Counted from the stretch's first letter, positions 24,844-33,875 are shown. The stretch: DNA of 64,000 nt from Streptomyces sp. AC550_RSS872 (GCF_019049285.1 NZ_JAGMUL010000043.1:1-64000); one strand, 5' to 3'. Notes: generated from the letters alone by a model not told the origin. A program made the numbers and translations.

Positions 24844-25590
24844 CTAGGACGCCGGAACTTTGAGGGCGGCCAGGACCGGCAGGTGGTCCGTGGCCGCCCT
24901 CAGGTCTGTCTCCGTCACACCGGGATGGCCAACGGGCACACCGCAGCCGAGCACCTCGATGCCCTTGGTGGCGAAGATCGCGTCGATGCGCTGGTGCGGG
25001 TCGGCGGGGGTCGAGGTGTACTCGGCGCCCCAGGGCGCTGTGGCCCAGCAGTCCTGGAGATCGTCGGCCATGCGGCGGAAGGTGCGCCCGGCGGGGCGTT
25101 CGTTCAGGTCGCCGCCCGCGACGGCGTGCTCCACGCCCATCCCGGCGAGCCGGTCGAGCAGCATGCCGCCCTGCTCATGGCGCTCGTCCTTCTGCAAGGA
25201 GAGGTGGCAGCTGAGGACGCCCAGGCGGGCGGCGCCGAAACGGACCACTGCCGTGGCGAAGCCGCGTCTGTGGAGTCCGGGGGTGAGGGGGAGGAGTACG
25301 TCCTCCGTGCGCTCCACGGTGGCCCTCAGGTTGCAGAGGATCGCCGGGCCGGCGGCCGTGGCGCCGCCGGTGAGGATGACGAGGTTCGCTGCGCGGGCCA
25401 GGCGGGAGAGTTTCTTGCGCCAGCGGAAGAAACGGGGAGCTTCCTGGATGAGGACCAGGTCGGGGTTGCAGGCGGTGATGACGCGGGCGAGGGCGTCGGT
25501 GTCGTCGCGCATGGAGCGGATGTTGTAGCTGAGGACTCGGAACACGGCTGAACCGTCGGGCTCCGTACGGGAATTGGGGAGCGACTCCAT
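24844..25590 (-). CDS. Endonuclease/exonuclease/phosphatase family protein
   Basis: A 248-residue protein of the EEP superfamily. VLSYNIRSMRDD near the N-terminus contains the metal-binding Asn; LVLIQEAPRFFRW holds the metal-ligand Glu; VLSCHLSL, VAGGDLNERP (GDxN) and ATDHLPVLAAL (DHxP) complete the active site. There is no signal peptide, so it is probably cytoplasmic and could act on nucleic acids or phosphoesters. The ATG at 25590 is used. It is convergent with the preceding membrane protein gene, 6 bp apart. Confidence 0.88.
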   Translation of the reverse strand: MESLPNSRTEPDGSAVFRVLSYNIRSMRDDTDALARVITACNPDLVLIQEAPRFFRWRKKLSRLARAANLVILTGGATAAGPAILCNLRATVERTEDVLLPLTPGLHRRGFATAVVRFGAARLGVLSCHLSLQKDERHEQGGMLLDRLAGMGVEHAVAGGDLNERPAGRTFRRMADDLQDCWATAPWGAEYTSTPADPHQRIDAIFATKGIEVLGCGVPVGHPGVTETDLRAATDHLPVLAALKVPAS

Positions 25591-25650
25591 GGCGATCAAT
25601 TTACGCCCAACAGCTCGGGGCGCGAGGTTTGTGCGCGACTACCGGTCCGT

Positions 25651-25683
25651 CGTGGCTTGTCGCGCAGTTCCCCGCGCCCCTGA
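25651..25683 (+). repeat. Dispersed intergenic repeat A, copy 1
   Basis: One of six clear copies in this window of an element with the core GTCGCGCAGTTCCCCGCGCC followed by CCTGA. It lies between the EEP gene and glkA. Confidence 0.85.
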
Positions 25684-25732
25684 GGGCACCGCAGCCCCGT
25701 AGGTCGAAAACCGACCCCTGGACAACCGACCC

Positions 25733-26686
25733 CTACATGATCGGGTCCGGCTCGCGAGCCAGGTCCGCCGCGCCCACCAGGCCCGCCTTGTTGCCCAGCT
25801 GGGCGGCGATCACGTCGGCGACCGGGCGCCAGTTGCCGCCCACCAGCCAGCGCTTGTAGGACTTGCGGATGGGGTCGAGGACGAGTTCGCCCTCGTCCGA
25901 GAGGCCGCCGCCGACGATGAAGGCGGACGGGTCGAAGAGCGAGGCCAGGTCGGCGAGGCCGGCGCCGGCCCAGCGGGCGAGTTCGCGGTAGGAGTCGACG
26001 GCGACCGGGTCGCCCTGGCGGGCGGCCATGGAGATGTGCTTGCCCTCGATGCCCTCGGGGCTGCCGTCGCCCAGGCCGAGCAGGATCTCGGCGTGCTCCG
26101 GGGTGGCGTTGGCGCGCTGCTTGGCGTATCTGACCAGGGCGCGGCCGGAGGCGTACTGCTCCCAGCAGCCCTGCGAGCCGCAGCCGCACAGCAGGCCGTC
26201 CGGCACCATGCGGATGTGGCCGAACTCGGCGGCCACGCCGTAGTGCCCGCGGCGCAGCTTGTTGCCGATGATGATGCCGCCGCCGAGGCCGGTGCCCAGC
26301 GTGATGCAGATGACGTTGCGGTGGCCCTTGCCGGCGCCGAACTTGTACTCGCCCCACGCGGCCGCGTTGGCGTCGTTCTCCACGACGACCGGGAGGCCGA
26401 CGCGGGCCTCGACCTTCTCCTTGAGCGGCTCGTTGCGCCAGTGGATGTTCGGGGCGAAGTAGACCTCCGAGCGCTGGCGGTTGACGTAACCGGCCGCACC
26501 GATACCCACGCCGACGATCTCGTGCCCGGCGCGCGCGCCCTCCACCGCGGAGGCGATGGCGTCCACGATGCCCTCGGGCGTGCCCGGGGTCGGCACCTTG
26601 TGGGTCGAGAGGATGTTGCCTTCCTCGTCGACCACGCCGGCCGCGATCTTCGTGCCGCCGATGTCGACGCCGATGGTGAGTCCCAT
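25733..26686 (-). CDS. glkA: ROK-family glucokinase
   Basis: A 317-residue ATP-dependent glucose kinase, the main carbon-catabolite-repression kinase in Streptomyces. GVDIGGTKIAAGVVD is the ATP phosphate loop; VVENDANAAAWGEYKFGAGKG holds the catalytic Asp; GTGLGGGIIIGNKL, the zinc-binding CGCGSQGCWEQYASG and EFGHIRM are ROK signatures. The start ATG at 26686 is unambiguous. The DUF5304 gene sits upstream on the same strand, and its S. coelicolor counterpart (SCO2127, as I recall) has been reported to stimulate glkA expression. Confidence 0.97.
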   Translation of the reverse strand: MGLTIGVDIGGTKIAAGVVDEEGNILSTHKVPTPGTPEGIVDAIASAVEGARAGHEIVGVGIGAAGYVNRQRSEVYFAPNIHWRNEPLKEKVEARVGLPVVVENDANAAAWGEYKFGAGKGHRNVICITLGTGLGGGIIIGNKLRRGHYGVAAEFGHIRMVPDGLLCGCGSQGCWEQYASGRALVRYAKQRANATPEHAEILLGLGDGSPEGIEGKHISMAARQGDPVAVDSYRELARWAGAGLADLASLFDPSAFIVGGGLSDEGELVLDPIRKSYKRWLVGGNWRPVADVIAAQLGNKAGLVGAADLAREPDPIM

Positions 26687-26749
26687 GAATCCCTCAGTTT
26701 CGGTCGAGCCCCGCTACGGCCAACCGTACCCGAGGCCCTGTCGTCGGGG

Positions 26750-26775
26750 CCCCGTCGTCCGCCCGGCGGACGGGG
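26750..26775. terminator. Imperfect hairpin downstream of the DUF5304 gene
   Basis: CCCC-GTC-GTCCGCC pairs with GGCGGACGGGG with a three-base bulge. It lies between the DUF5304 stop (26804, minus strand) and the glkA start, so it could attenuate read-through into glkA. Confidence 0.5.
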
Positions 26776-26803
26776 TCGGCCGACGGTTCTGGATCCGGGG
26801 GAA

Positions 26804-27307
26804 TCAGTCCAGGTCGATGCGTTCTCCGGGACCGGCGTCGTCGCCCCGGTCGGGGCGGTCCGGGCGCTCGTCCAGGTCGTGCCCGCCGGTCTCCCGGGTG
26901 GTCCAGCGCCGTTCCTGGGCCTGGACCGCGGAGCGGTAGGCGGCGAGGAGTTCGCCGCCGGCCGCGGCGAGGTGGTCGAAGACGTCCGGGTTGCGCTCTA
27001 TCACGGGCTCGACGGCCGCTTTGGCCTGCTCCACGACCTGCTTGACCACCTGCTGGGCGGCGGGTCCGGCGACCGCGCCGAGCAGCGGGGACTGGAGGGT
27101 GGACAGCTTGTCCGCGACGGCGTCGACGAGCTTGCGCAGTTCCTCGGCGGCGGCGCCGGGCTGCGGACCGTACTGGGCGCGGCGCCGCGCCTTCTCCTCG
27201 GCGAGGTCCTCGGCGCACGCCGTCGCCCAGGCGTCGGCGTCGGTCGCCCGTACCTCGTCGATCGCCTCGTGCTCCGCGGCGTCGGACGGGGGGAGCTCTT
27301 CGCTCAT
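26804..27307 (-). CDS. DUF5304 protein (SCO2127-like)
   Basis: A 167-residue acidic protein with no membrane segment. The centre is helical with Ala/Val-rich stretches (LLGAVAGPAAQQVVKQVVEQAKAAVEP), and the tail is Asp/Arg-rich and disordered. The family has no assigned biochemical activity. The S. coelicolor equivalent upstream of glkA has been linked by genetics to glucose kinase expression and catabolite repression. The ATG at 27307 follows AGGAG by seven bases. glkA follows on the same strand after a 117-bp gap that contains a hairpin. Confidence 0.82.
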   Translation of the reverse strand: MSEELPPSDAAEHEAIDEVRATDADAWATACAEDLAEEKARRRAQYGPQPGAAAEELRKLVDAVADKLSTLQSPLLGAVAGPAAQQVVKQVVEQAKAAVEPVIERNPDVFDHLAAAGGELLAAYRSAVQAQERRWTTRETGGHDLDERPDRPDRGDDAGPGERIDLD

Positions 27308-27364
27308 GACGGACTCCTGACTACGGTTCGTCTCTACGACGTTACCCGAACGGGCGTACCTGCT

Positions 27365-28543
27365 TCACCGTGCGCCGGGCCAGAGACCGGGGTCCGGCGC
27401 GAACCGGATCCGCAGCTCTCCGTCCCGCAGTGCGGCCCCGTCCACCCGGCACCGGCGCAGCGCGGACGGCAGCGGCACGATACGCCGGAACTGCCCCGCG
27501 GTGACGACGAGTTCGTCGCCGCGCCGGATGAGGTCGAGTTCGTCGCGTACGGCGCCGGGCAGCGGGATGTGCCAGACGAGGACGCCGTCCTCGGCGAGCC
27601 GGTCGGTGACGGGCCACTCGACCGTGGACGACGTGTCGTTGACGGTGGGCACGGCGAGATCGGCGAGGTCGTGGGCGCCGCGCGGGTCCCGCCCCAGGTG
27701 GGCGACACCCTGGATGCCGTGGCCCTCCTCCCGCCACTCCTCCAGGGTCTTGCGCTGCTGGGCGATGGGCCCGGCGAGCCAGCTGCCGGGCCCTGCCTCC
27801 GCCTCCGGCAGAACCCGGTTGGCGACCAGCAGGTCGGGGCGCAGGCCGCGCAGGGCGAGGGCGAGGCGGGCGGCCCGTACGGCGTCGGCGCCGCCCGGGC
27901 CGGGCTCGGCGACCAGCCGTACGACGGTGTCGCGGTCGGCGACGACGGCCTCGACGGCGGCGAGGTCGAGGTCCCAGCGGGCCGCGGTCTCGTACAGCCA
28001 CTCCGCGGGCATCGGAACGCCGGCCAGCCGCCCCAGCACGGGCCGCAGCGCGCGGGCCGCCTGCCGCTCGGGCGGAAGCAGCCGGCGCAGGTAGCGGCGC
28101 AGTTCTTCGGGGAGGGAGAGCAGGGCGAGGGCGTGCGGGGTGGCCGGCAGGTCGACGACGAGGAGGTCGTGCGCCTCGGCCAGCGCGGCGTCCCGCAGCG
28201 CCCTCAGCAGCGCGAGTTCCTCGGCGCCGGGCAGTGGGGTGACCTCTTCCGGGTCGAGCCGGGAGGCGCCGAGCAGGTCGAGGGCGGAGGAGGCGCGCTC
28301 CTGGAAGGCGGCGAGGTCGTCCCGGAACCCGGTCGCCGCGTCGGGCCGCCACGCGGTGAGGTTCGCCGCGGCCTCGGTCGGGTCCGGCCCCGTGCTCGCG
28401 CCGAGTGCCGCGCCCAGGGTGTCGGTGCGGTCGGCGCTGAGGACGAGGGTGCGGGTGCCCTCGCGGGCGGCGGCGAGCGCGGTGGCGGCCGCGACGGTGG
28501 TACGGCCGCTGCCGCCCGGTCCGGTGATCAGGATGGTGCGCAT
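27365..28543 (-). CDS. ArsA-like ATPase with altered Walker A
   Basis: A 392-residue protein of the ArsA/GET3 family. The N-terminal P-loop reads TGPGGSGRTTVA where canonical ArsA has GKGGVGKTT, so both signature lysines are replaced (by Pro and Arg). The switch region DLLVVDLPATPHALALLSLPEELRRYLRRL is present with DLPATPH in place of DTAPTGH. The C-terminal part (VTAGQFRRIVPLPSALRRC) resembles the Hsp20-like domain attached to many bacterial ArsA proteins. A homologue sits next to the START-like gene in mycobacteria. Its function is unknown; arsenite export is unlikely as no ars gene is present. Confidence 0.85.
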   Translation of the reverse strand: MRTILITGPGGSGRTTVAAATALAAAREGTRTLVLSADRTDTLGAALGASTGPDPTEAAANLTAWRPDAATGFRDDLAAFQERASSALDLLGASRLDPEEVTPLPGAEELALLRALRDAALAEAHDLLVVDLPATPHALALLSLPEELRRYLRRLLPPERQAARALRPVLGRLAGVPMPAEWLYETAARWDLDLAAVEAVVADRDTVVRLVAEPGPGGADAVRAARLALALRGLRPDLLVANRVLPEAEAGPGSWLAGPIAQQRKTLEEWREEGHGIQGVAHLGRDPRGAHDLADLAVPTVNDTSSTVEWPVTDRLAEDGVLVWHIPLPGAVRDELDLIRRGDELVVTAGQFRRIVPLPSALRRCRVDGAALRDGELRIRFAPDPGLWPGAR

Positions 28544-28708
28544 GGGGGTGAACCGTAACGGACGTCGCGGTTCAGCCCTGTTCCGCGGTGCCCGGCGCTC
28601 TGGCTGGGCGGGGGGTGTCGCGCAATCCGGCGCTGACGGGGCGCCGCCCGCGCCCACCCGTGCCGCCCCAGGCGGCACGCATGCCCGCGGCCGAGCTGCA
28701 ACGCCCTG

Positions 28709-28739
28709 AGGGGCGCGGGGAACTGCGCGACCAGCCACG
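28709..28739 (-). repeat. Dispersed intergenic repeat A, copy 2
   Basis: An inverted-orientation copy of the repeat whose core is GTCGCGCAGTTCCCCGCGCC; this copy reads GGTCGCGCAG on the minus strand. It lies between the SRPBCC gene and the ArsA-like gene. Confidence 0.8.
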
Positions 28740-28785
28740 ACGGGCTCGCACCCGGCAAGGCACCGGCACCCCCACGGCGCAACCC

Positions 28786-29226
28786 CTACTTGGCGGACTC
28801 CACCCGCTTCTTCAGCCCCGCCAGCGCCCGGTCGATGATGACCTTCTCCGCCTTGCGCTTGATCATCCCCAGCATCGGGATCTTGACGTCGACCGTCAGC
28901 CGGTAGGTGACCTCGGTCGCCCCCGCCCCGGCCGGCTTCAGGATGTACGAGCCGTCGAGCGACCGCAGCATCTGGGACTTCACCAGCGTCCAGGACACCT
29001 CGTTCTCGCCGGTCCAGGTGTACCCCAGTACCTGGTCGTCCTTGATCGCGCCGGCGTCCATGACGAGCCGGACCTGCTCGGCACGCCCCTGGCCGTCGGT
29101 CTTGAGGACCTCCGCCTCCTTCACCTCACCGGTCCAGTCCGGGTAGCGCGCGAAGTCGGCGATCACCCCCATGACATCGGCCGGTGCCGCCTCGATCGTG
29201 ATGCTCGAGCTGGTGTGTTCCGCCAT
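28786..29226 (-). CDS. START-like/SRPBCC (polyketide cyclase fold) protein
   Basis: A 146-residue single-domain protein with the helix-grip fold that binds hydrophobic ligands. ITIEAAPADVMGVIADFARYPDWTGEVKEAEV is the typical N-terminus, followed by strands with EVSWTLVKSQMLRSLDGSYIL and a C-terminal helix (KRKAEKVIIDRALAGLKKRVESAK). The ATG at 29226 has GGAGGAG upstream. It matches in type and position the mycobacterial Rv2185c protein beside an ArsA-like ATPase and FadD15. The ligand is unknown; a lipid is a reasonable guess. Confidence 0.9.
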   Translation of the reverse strand: MAEHTSSSITIEAAPADVMGVIADFARYPDWTGEVKEAEVLKTDGQGRAEQVRLVMDAGAIKDDQVLGYTWTGENEVSWTLVKSQMLRSLDGSYILKPAGAGATEVTYRLTVDVKIPMLGMIKRKAEKVIIDRALAGLKKRVESAK

Positions 29227-29268
29227 CGCCGTGGCTCCTCCAGAAGCGGTCCGGTAAGAAGTCGTGGT

Positions 29269-29284
29269 GCGCACGCGTGCGCAG
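29269..29284. promoter_or_regulatory. 16-bp perfect palindrome upstream of the SRPBCC gene
   Basis: TGCGCACGCGTGCGCA is fully self-complementary and lies 43 bp upstream of the SRPBCC start, in the gap after the phosphoesterase gene. It could be an operator; no factor is known to me. Confidence 0.4.
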
Positions 29285-29327
29285 CGTGAAGGCTACCGCG
29301 CGTCCGACCAGCCGACTTCACCCCACC

Positions 29328-30125
29328 TCACCACTCCAGCGCCCACGGCTTCCCCGACCCGGCGAAGTGCCCCACGTTCACGCACTCCGTCGCCCCGATC
29401 CGCATCCGGCGGACCAGCGGCTGATGGACATGCCCGAACAGGGAGTAGCGGGGGCGGGTACGGCGAATCGCCTCCAGCAGCGCCTTGCTTCCCCGCTCGA
29501 AGCGCCGGGCCACCGTGTCGTACACCAACTCGGGGACCTCCGGCGGAATGTGCGTGCAGAGCACGTCCACCTCCCCCACGGCCTCGATCTTCGCGGCGTA
29601 CTCCTCGTCGCTGATCTCGTAGGGGGTCCGCATCGGTGTGCGCAGGCCGCCGCCCACGAAGCCGAAGACCCACCCGCCGATCTCGACCCGCTCCCCGTCC
29701 AGCACCGTCGTGCCGGGTCCGGCGTACTCCGGCCACAGGGGCGGCATGTCGACATTGCCGTAGGTGGCGTACGTCGGTGTCGGGAACGCCGCGAACAGCT
29801 CGGCGTACTGCTTGCGCACCGCCTTCTCGATCACCACCCACCGGTCCGAGCCGATTCCGGCCCACAGCCGCGCCCCGAGCTCCCGCGCCTCCTCGAAGCG
29901 CCGGGCGGTGCGCAGCTCCACGATGCGGTCGGCGTTCTCCACGCCGAACAGGTCGGGGAAGATGCCGCGAGAGTGGTCGGCGTAGTCCAGGAACAACACA
30001 AGGTCGCCCAGGCAGATCAGGGCGTCCGCGCCGTCGCCGGCCCGGGCCAGATCGCGGGCGTTGCCGTGTACGTCGCTGACCACGTGGACGCGGGTCCTGC
30101 GGTTTCCCGTCGGTGTCGGTGCCAT
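29328..30125 (-). CDS. Calcineurin-like metallophosphoesterase
   Basis: A 265-residue protein with the metallophosphoesterase fold: VHVVSDVHGNARDL (DxH), DALICLGDLVLFLDY (GD), ATYGNVDMPPLW (GN), DVLCTHIPPEVPEL and YSLFGHVHQPLVRR (GHxH). These ligate two metals. The family includes phosphodiesterases and nucleotide phosphatases; the substrate here is not predictable. ATG 30125 is chosen, since the motif DVH normally lies within 20 residues of the start. The divergent FadD15-like gene begins 297 bp away. Confidence 0.9.
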   Translation of the reverse strand: MAPTPTGNRRTRVHVVSDVHGNARDLARAGDGADALICLGDLVLFLDYADHSRGIFPDLFGVENADRIVELRTARRFEEARELGARLWAGIGSDRWVVIEKAVRKQYAELFAAFPTPTYATYGNVDMPPLWPEYAGPGTTVLDGERVEIGGWVFGFVGGGLRTPMRTPYEISDEEYAAKIEAVGEVDVLCTHIPPEVPELVYDTVARRFERGSKALLEAIRRTRPRYSLFGHVHQPLVRRMRIGATECVNVGHFAGSGKPWALEW

Positions 30126-30421
30126 GACGATCAAGGGTAAGCATGTGCGGCAAACGTGAACAGTGGCGGCCGAACCGATGGTTACTGGCCAGTCGTCAGA
30201 TGGCTCGACTACTGTGCGCGCAGAGGTACCAATCCGTGTGACGCAGCGAACATCTCGCCGGACCCCCCTGTCGAAGAGGCCATACCGGCGGGTAACGTCC
30301 GGTCGGTCCAGTCGTGCTCTGGATTTCAACATGTGAATCCCAGAGCACTTGCCCGAGCCATGGACCGCACCGTCGCATCGCACAACGTCGTGGCGCCGGC
30401 GCCCTATGAGGAGCAGCAGTC
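30126..30421. other. 296-bp divergent intergenic region
   Basis: Separates the phosphoesterase and the acyl-CoA ligase gene. It contains a weak GGATT/AATCC inverted repeat near 30322-30341 and presumably both promoters. GAGGAG at 30407-30412 is the ligase ribosome site. No gene is visible. Confidence 0.5.
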
Positions 30422-32218
30422 TTGCGCGAGTTCAGCCTTCCGGCTTTGTACGAGGTCCCTGCGGACGGCAACCTGACCGACATCGTCCGCAGAAACGCCG
30501 CGCAGCACCCGGACGTCGCCGTCATCGCCCGCAAGGTGGGCGGTGCCTGGCAGGACGTCTCGGCCACCACCTTCCTCGCCGAGGTGCACGCGGCCGCGAA
30601 GGGGCTCATCGCCGCCGGGGTCGGGCCGGGCGACCGGGTGGGTCTGATGTCCCGTACGCGCTACGAGTGGACCCTGCTCGACTTCGCGATCTGGTCGGCC
30701 GGTGCGGTCACCGTGCCGGTGTACGAGACCAGTTCGCCCGAGCAGGTGCAGTGGATCCTCGGCGACTCGGGCGCGACCGCCATGATCACGGAGCTGGACG
30801 GCCACACCGCCGCCGTCGAGTCGGTGCGCGACCGGCTGCCCGCGCTCAAGCACGTCTGGCAGATCGAGGCCGGAGGTGTGGACGAGCTGGGTCGGCTCGG
30901 GCAGGACATCAGCGACGCGACCGTCGAGGAGCGCAGCTCGCTGGCGAAGGCCGACGACCCGGCGACGATCGTGTACACGTCCGGCACGACCGGCCGCCCC
31001 AAGGGCTGCGTGCTGACCCACCGCAGCTTCTTCGCCGAGTGCGGCAACATCGTCGAGCGCCTGCGGCCCCTGTTCCGCACCGGCGAGTGCTCGGTCCTGC
31101 TCTTCCTCCCGCTGGCCCACGTCTTCGGCCGCCTGGTGCAGGTGGCGCCGATGATGGCGCCGATCAAGCTGGGCACCGTCCCGGACATCAAGAACCTCAC
31201 GGACGAGCTCGCCGCGTTCCGCCCGACGCTGATCCTGGGCGTGCCGCGCGTCTTCGAGAAGGTGTACAACAGCGCACGCGCCAAGGCGCAGGCCGACGGC
31301 AAGGGCAAGATCTTCGACAAGGCGGCGGACACGGCCATCGCCTACAGCAAGGCGCTGGACACGCCGTCCGGCCCGCCGGTCGGCCTGAAGATCAAACACA
31401 AGGTCTTCGACAAGCTCGTCTTCAGCAAGCTGCGCGCGGTCCTCGGCGGCAAGGGTGAGTACGCCATCTCCGGCGGTGCCCCCCTGGGCGAGCGGCTCGG
31501 GCACTTCTTCCGCGGCATCGGCTTCACGGTCCTGGAGGGCTACGGCCTGACCGAGTCCTGCGCCGCCACCGCCTTCAACCCCTGGGACCGCCAGAAGATC
31601 GGCACGGTCGGCCAGCCCCTGCCGGGCTCGGTGATCCGTATCGCCGACGACGGTGAGGTGCTGCTGCACGGCGAGCACCTGTTCAAGGAGTACTGGAACA
31701 ACCCGGGCGCGACCGAGGAGGCGCTGGCCGACGGCTGGTTCCACACCGGCGACATCGGCACGCTCGACGAGGACGGCTACCTCAGGATCACCGGCCGCAA
31801 GAAGGAGATCATCGTCACCGCGGGCGGCAAGAACGTCGCCCCGGCCGTGATCGAGGACCGCATCCGGGCGCATGCGCTTGTGGCCGAGTGCATGGTGGTG
31901 GGCGACGGGCGGCCGTTCGTGGGCGCGCTGGTCACCATCGACGAGGAGTTCCTGGGCCGCTGGTGCGCCGACCACGGCAAACCGGCGGGCTCCACCGCGG
32001 CGTCGCTGCACGAGGACCCCGACCTGCTGGCCGCGATCCAGTCGGCGGTCGACGACGGCAACGCCGCGGTGTCGAAGGCGGAATCGGTGCGGAAGTTCCG
32101 CATTCTCCCCTCCCAGTTCACGGAGGACTCGGGCCATCTGACGCCGTCGCTGAAGCTCAAGCGCAACGTCGTGGCGAAGGACTTCGCGGACGAGATCGAG
32201 GCGATCTACCAGAAGTAG
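30422..32218 (+). CDS. Long-chain fatty acid-CoA ligase, FadD15-type
   Basis: A 598-residue adenylate-forming enzyme. TIVYTSGTTGRPKGCVLTHRS is the P-loop motif, EGYGLTESCAATAFNP the A4/A5 region, GWFHTGDIGTLDEDGYLRITGRKKEIIVTAGGKNVAP the A7-A8 hinge, and LKLKRNVVAKDF contains the catalytic Lys region. It activates fatty acids to acyl-CoA. TTG at 30422 is the start, nine bases after GAGGAG. FadD15 occupies the same position in mycobacteria, next to the SRPBCC and PimB-type genes, suggesting a role in envelope lipid supply. Confidence 0.93.
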   Translation: MREFSLPALYEVPADGNLTDIVRRNAAQHPDVAVIARKVGGAWQDVSATTFLAEVHAAAKGLIAAGVGPGDRVGLMSRTRYEWTLLDFAIWSAGAVTVPVYETSSPEQVQWILGDSGATAMITELDGHTAAVESVRDRLPALKHVWQIEAGGVDELGRLGQDISDATVEERSSLAKADDPATIVYTSGTTGRPKGCVLTHRSFFAECGNIVERLRPLFRTGECSVLLFLPLAHVFGRLVQVAPMMAPIKLGTVPDIKNLTDELAAFRPTLILGVPRVFEKVYNSARAKAQADGKGKIFDKAADTAIAYSKALDTPSGPPVGLKIKHKVFDKLVFSKLRAVLGGKGEYAISGGAPLGERLGHFFRGIGFTVLEGYGLTESCAATAFNPWDRQKIGTVGQPLPGSVIRIADDGEVLLHGEHLFKEYWNNPGATEEALADGWFHTGDIGTLDEDGYLRITGRKKEIIVTAGGKNVAPAVIEDRIRAHALVAECMVVGDGRPFVGALVTIDEEFLGRWCADHGKPAGSTAASLHEDPDLLAAIQSAVDDGNAAVSKAESVRKFRILPSQFTEDSGHLTPSLKLKRNVVAKDFADEIEAIYQK

Positions 32219-32237
32219 GGCCCCTTCCGGAAAAGCG

Positions 32238-33875
32238 TCATGGCGCGGTGTCCTCCACGAGGACCCGCGCCATCGTGCGTTCGGCGAGCGCGGTGATCGT
32301 CACGAACGGGTTCACACCGATCGACCCGGGCACGAGCGAGCCGTCGGTGACGTAGAGCCGCGAGTACCCCTTCACCCGGCCGTAGTCGTCGGTCGCCTTC
32401 CCCAGCACGCACCCGCCCAGCGGGTGGTACGTGAAGTCGTCGGCGAAGACCTTGTTGCCCGAGCCGAACAGGTCGTACCGGTAGATCGTGGCGTTCGCCC
32501 GGTTGATCCGGTCGAACAGCTTCTTCGCCATCCCCACGGACACGGCACTCTGGGCGGCACTCCACCCCAGCTTCACGGCTCCGGTGGCGCTGTCGTACGA
32601 GAACGACGCGCGCTCCGGGTTCTTGGTGATCGCCAGATAGAGGCTGACCCAGTGCTCAAGGCCCGTCGGCAAGGGCGCGATCTCGGCGAAGACGGGGTTG
32701 GCTGCGTTGGCCCAGTCGTCGATGCCCATGACCGGCATGGTCGACTGGTTCGCCCCGACGGTGTCCCACAGGTGGTTGGCCCGCCCGAGCATGACGTTGC
32801 CGTTGGTCCCCCACCCGGTGCCGACGCCGGCGTCCAGGGCGGGCAGGGTGCCCGACTCCCGCGCCCGGACGAGGAGTTCGGTGGTACCGACGCTGCCGCC
32901 GCCGAGGAAGAGGTACGTACAGCCGTACTCCTTGGTCTCCACGACGGTACCGGTGTCGTCGGTCCGGTCGACGGCCAGGACGTACGTCCCGTCGGCGGAC
33001 CGGCTGATCGACTTCACCCGCTCCAGCGTGTGGATGGTGACGTTCCCGGTGCCGAGCGCGGAGGCGAGGTACGTCTGGTCGAGGCTGCGCTTGCCGTGGT
33101 TGTTGCCGTAGATGACCTCGCCGGCGAGGGCGGACTTGGTGGCCGTCCCGGCCGCCTCGCGCTGCATGTACCCGAAGTCGTAGACACTGGGCACGAAGGT
33201 GGTCTTCAGACCGGCGTTGCTCGCGTGCTTACGGGAGATCCGGGTGAAGCGGTACCACTCGGTCGACTCGAACCACGCGGGGTCGACGGTGTTGACGCCG
33301 AGCATGGAGCGGGCACGCGGGAAGTAGGTGCGGTACATCTCCGCGGTGTCCACGGTCGGGAACTGCTCGGCGAAGTAGGACTGGAGCGGGGTGACGGCCA
33401 TGCCGCCGTTGACCAGGGAGCCGCCGCCGACGCCCCGGCCCACGTACACGGACATGTGGTCGTAGTGCACGCGGTCCAGGACTCCCGGGTACGGGCTGAT
33501 GTCCTTGTTGACGACGTCCAGCCACAGGAAGGTGGCCAGCGGGGCCTCGGTGCGGGTGCGGAACCACATGGAGCGGCGGTCGGGGGCGGCGGTGGAGCAG
33601 AAGACCTTGCCGTCGGGGCCGGCGGTGTTCCAGAGGCGGCCCATTTCGAGGACGAGGGTGCGGATGCCGGCCTGGCCGAGGCGGAGGGCGGCCACGGCGG
33701 CGCCGTAGCCGGAACCGACGACTATGGCGGGGGCGGATTCGACGGCGTCGGGCTGGGCTGCTCGGGCGGACTGGAGGCCGATGCGGGTGAAGCCGAGCGT
33801 GGCTGCGGTTTGGAGTGCCGCCATGCCGAGGATTTGACGTCTTGTCAGCTGACGCTGCATCAGGTTTGATGTCAT
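32238..33875 (-). CDS. choA: Cholesterol oxidase (GMC family), Tat-secreted
   Basis: A 545-residue flavoenzyme highly like the class I cholesterol oxidase of Streptomyces. The N-terminus has a twin-Arg motif (LTRRQILGMAA) and a signal that ends near SARAAQP, so it is probably exported folded by Tat. FAD motif: IVVGSGYGAAVAALRLGQAG. Active-site residues by family: Glu near 395 (VFAEIAPLP), His near 482 (DFTYHPLGGCVLGKA) and Asn near 521 (SIGVNPFVTITAL). It oxidises and isomerises 3-beta-hydroxysterols. No P450 gene (choP) is adjacent. It interrupts the mycobacterial-type synteny and may be a later insertion. Confidence 0.96.
   Translation of the reverse strand: MTSNLMQRQLTRRQILGMAALQTAATLGFTRIGLQSARAAQPDAVESAPAIVVGSGYGAAVAALRLGQAGIRTLVLEMGRLWNTAGPDGKVFCSTAAPDRRSMWFRTRTEAPLATFLWLDVVNKDISPYPGVLDRVHYDHMSVYVGRGVGGGSLVNGGMAVTPLQSYFAEQFPTVDTAEMYRTYFPRARSMLGVNTVDPAWFESTEWYRFTRISRKHASNAGLKTTFVPSVYDFGYMQREAAGTATKSALAGEVIYGNNHGKRSLDQTYLASALGTGNVTIHTLERVKSISRSADGTYVLAVDRTDDTGTVVETKEYGCTYLFLGGGSVGTTELLVRARESGTLPALDAGVGTGWGTNGNVMLGRANHLWDTVGANQSTMPVMGIDDWANAANPVFAEIAPLPTGLEHWVSLYLAITKNPERASFSYDSATGAVKLGWSAAQSAVSVGMAKKLFDRINRANATIYRYDLFGSGNKVFADDFTYHPLGGCVLGKATDDYGRVKGYSRLYVTDGSLVPGSIGVNPFVTITALAERTMARVLVEDTAP

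Noticed and set aside
26036..28558. 840-codon plus-strand frame
   Set aside because: Antisense to glkA, DUF5304 and the ArsA-like gene, with Gly/Arg/Asp low complexity.
32238..33875. A sterol degradation cluster around choA
   Set aside because: Only the oxidase is present; no P450, KstD or other catabolic genes are adjacent.
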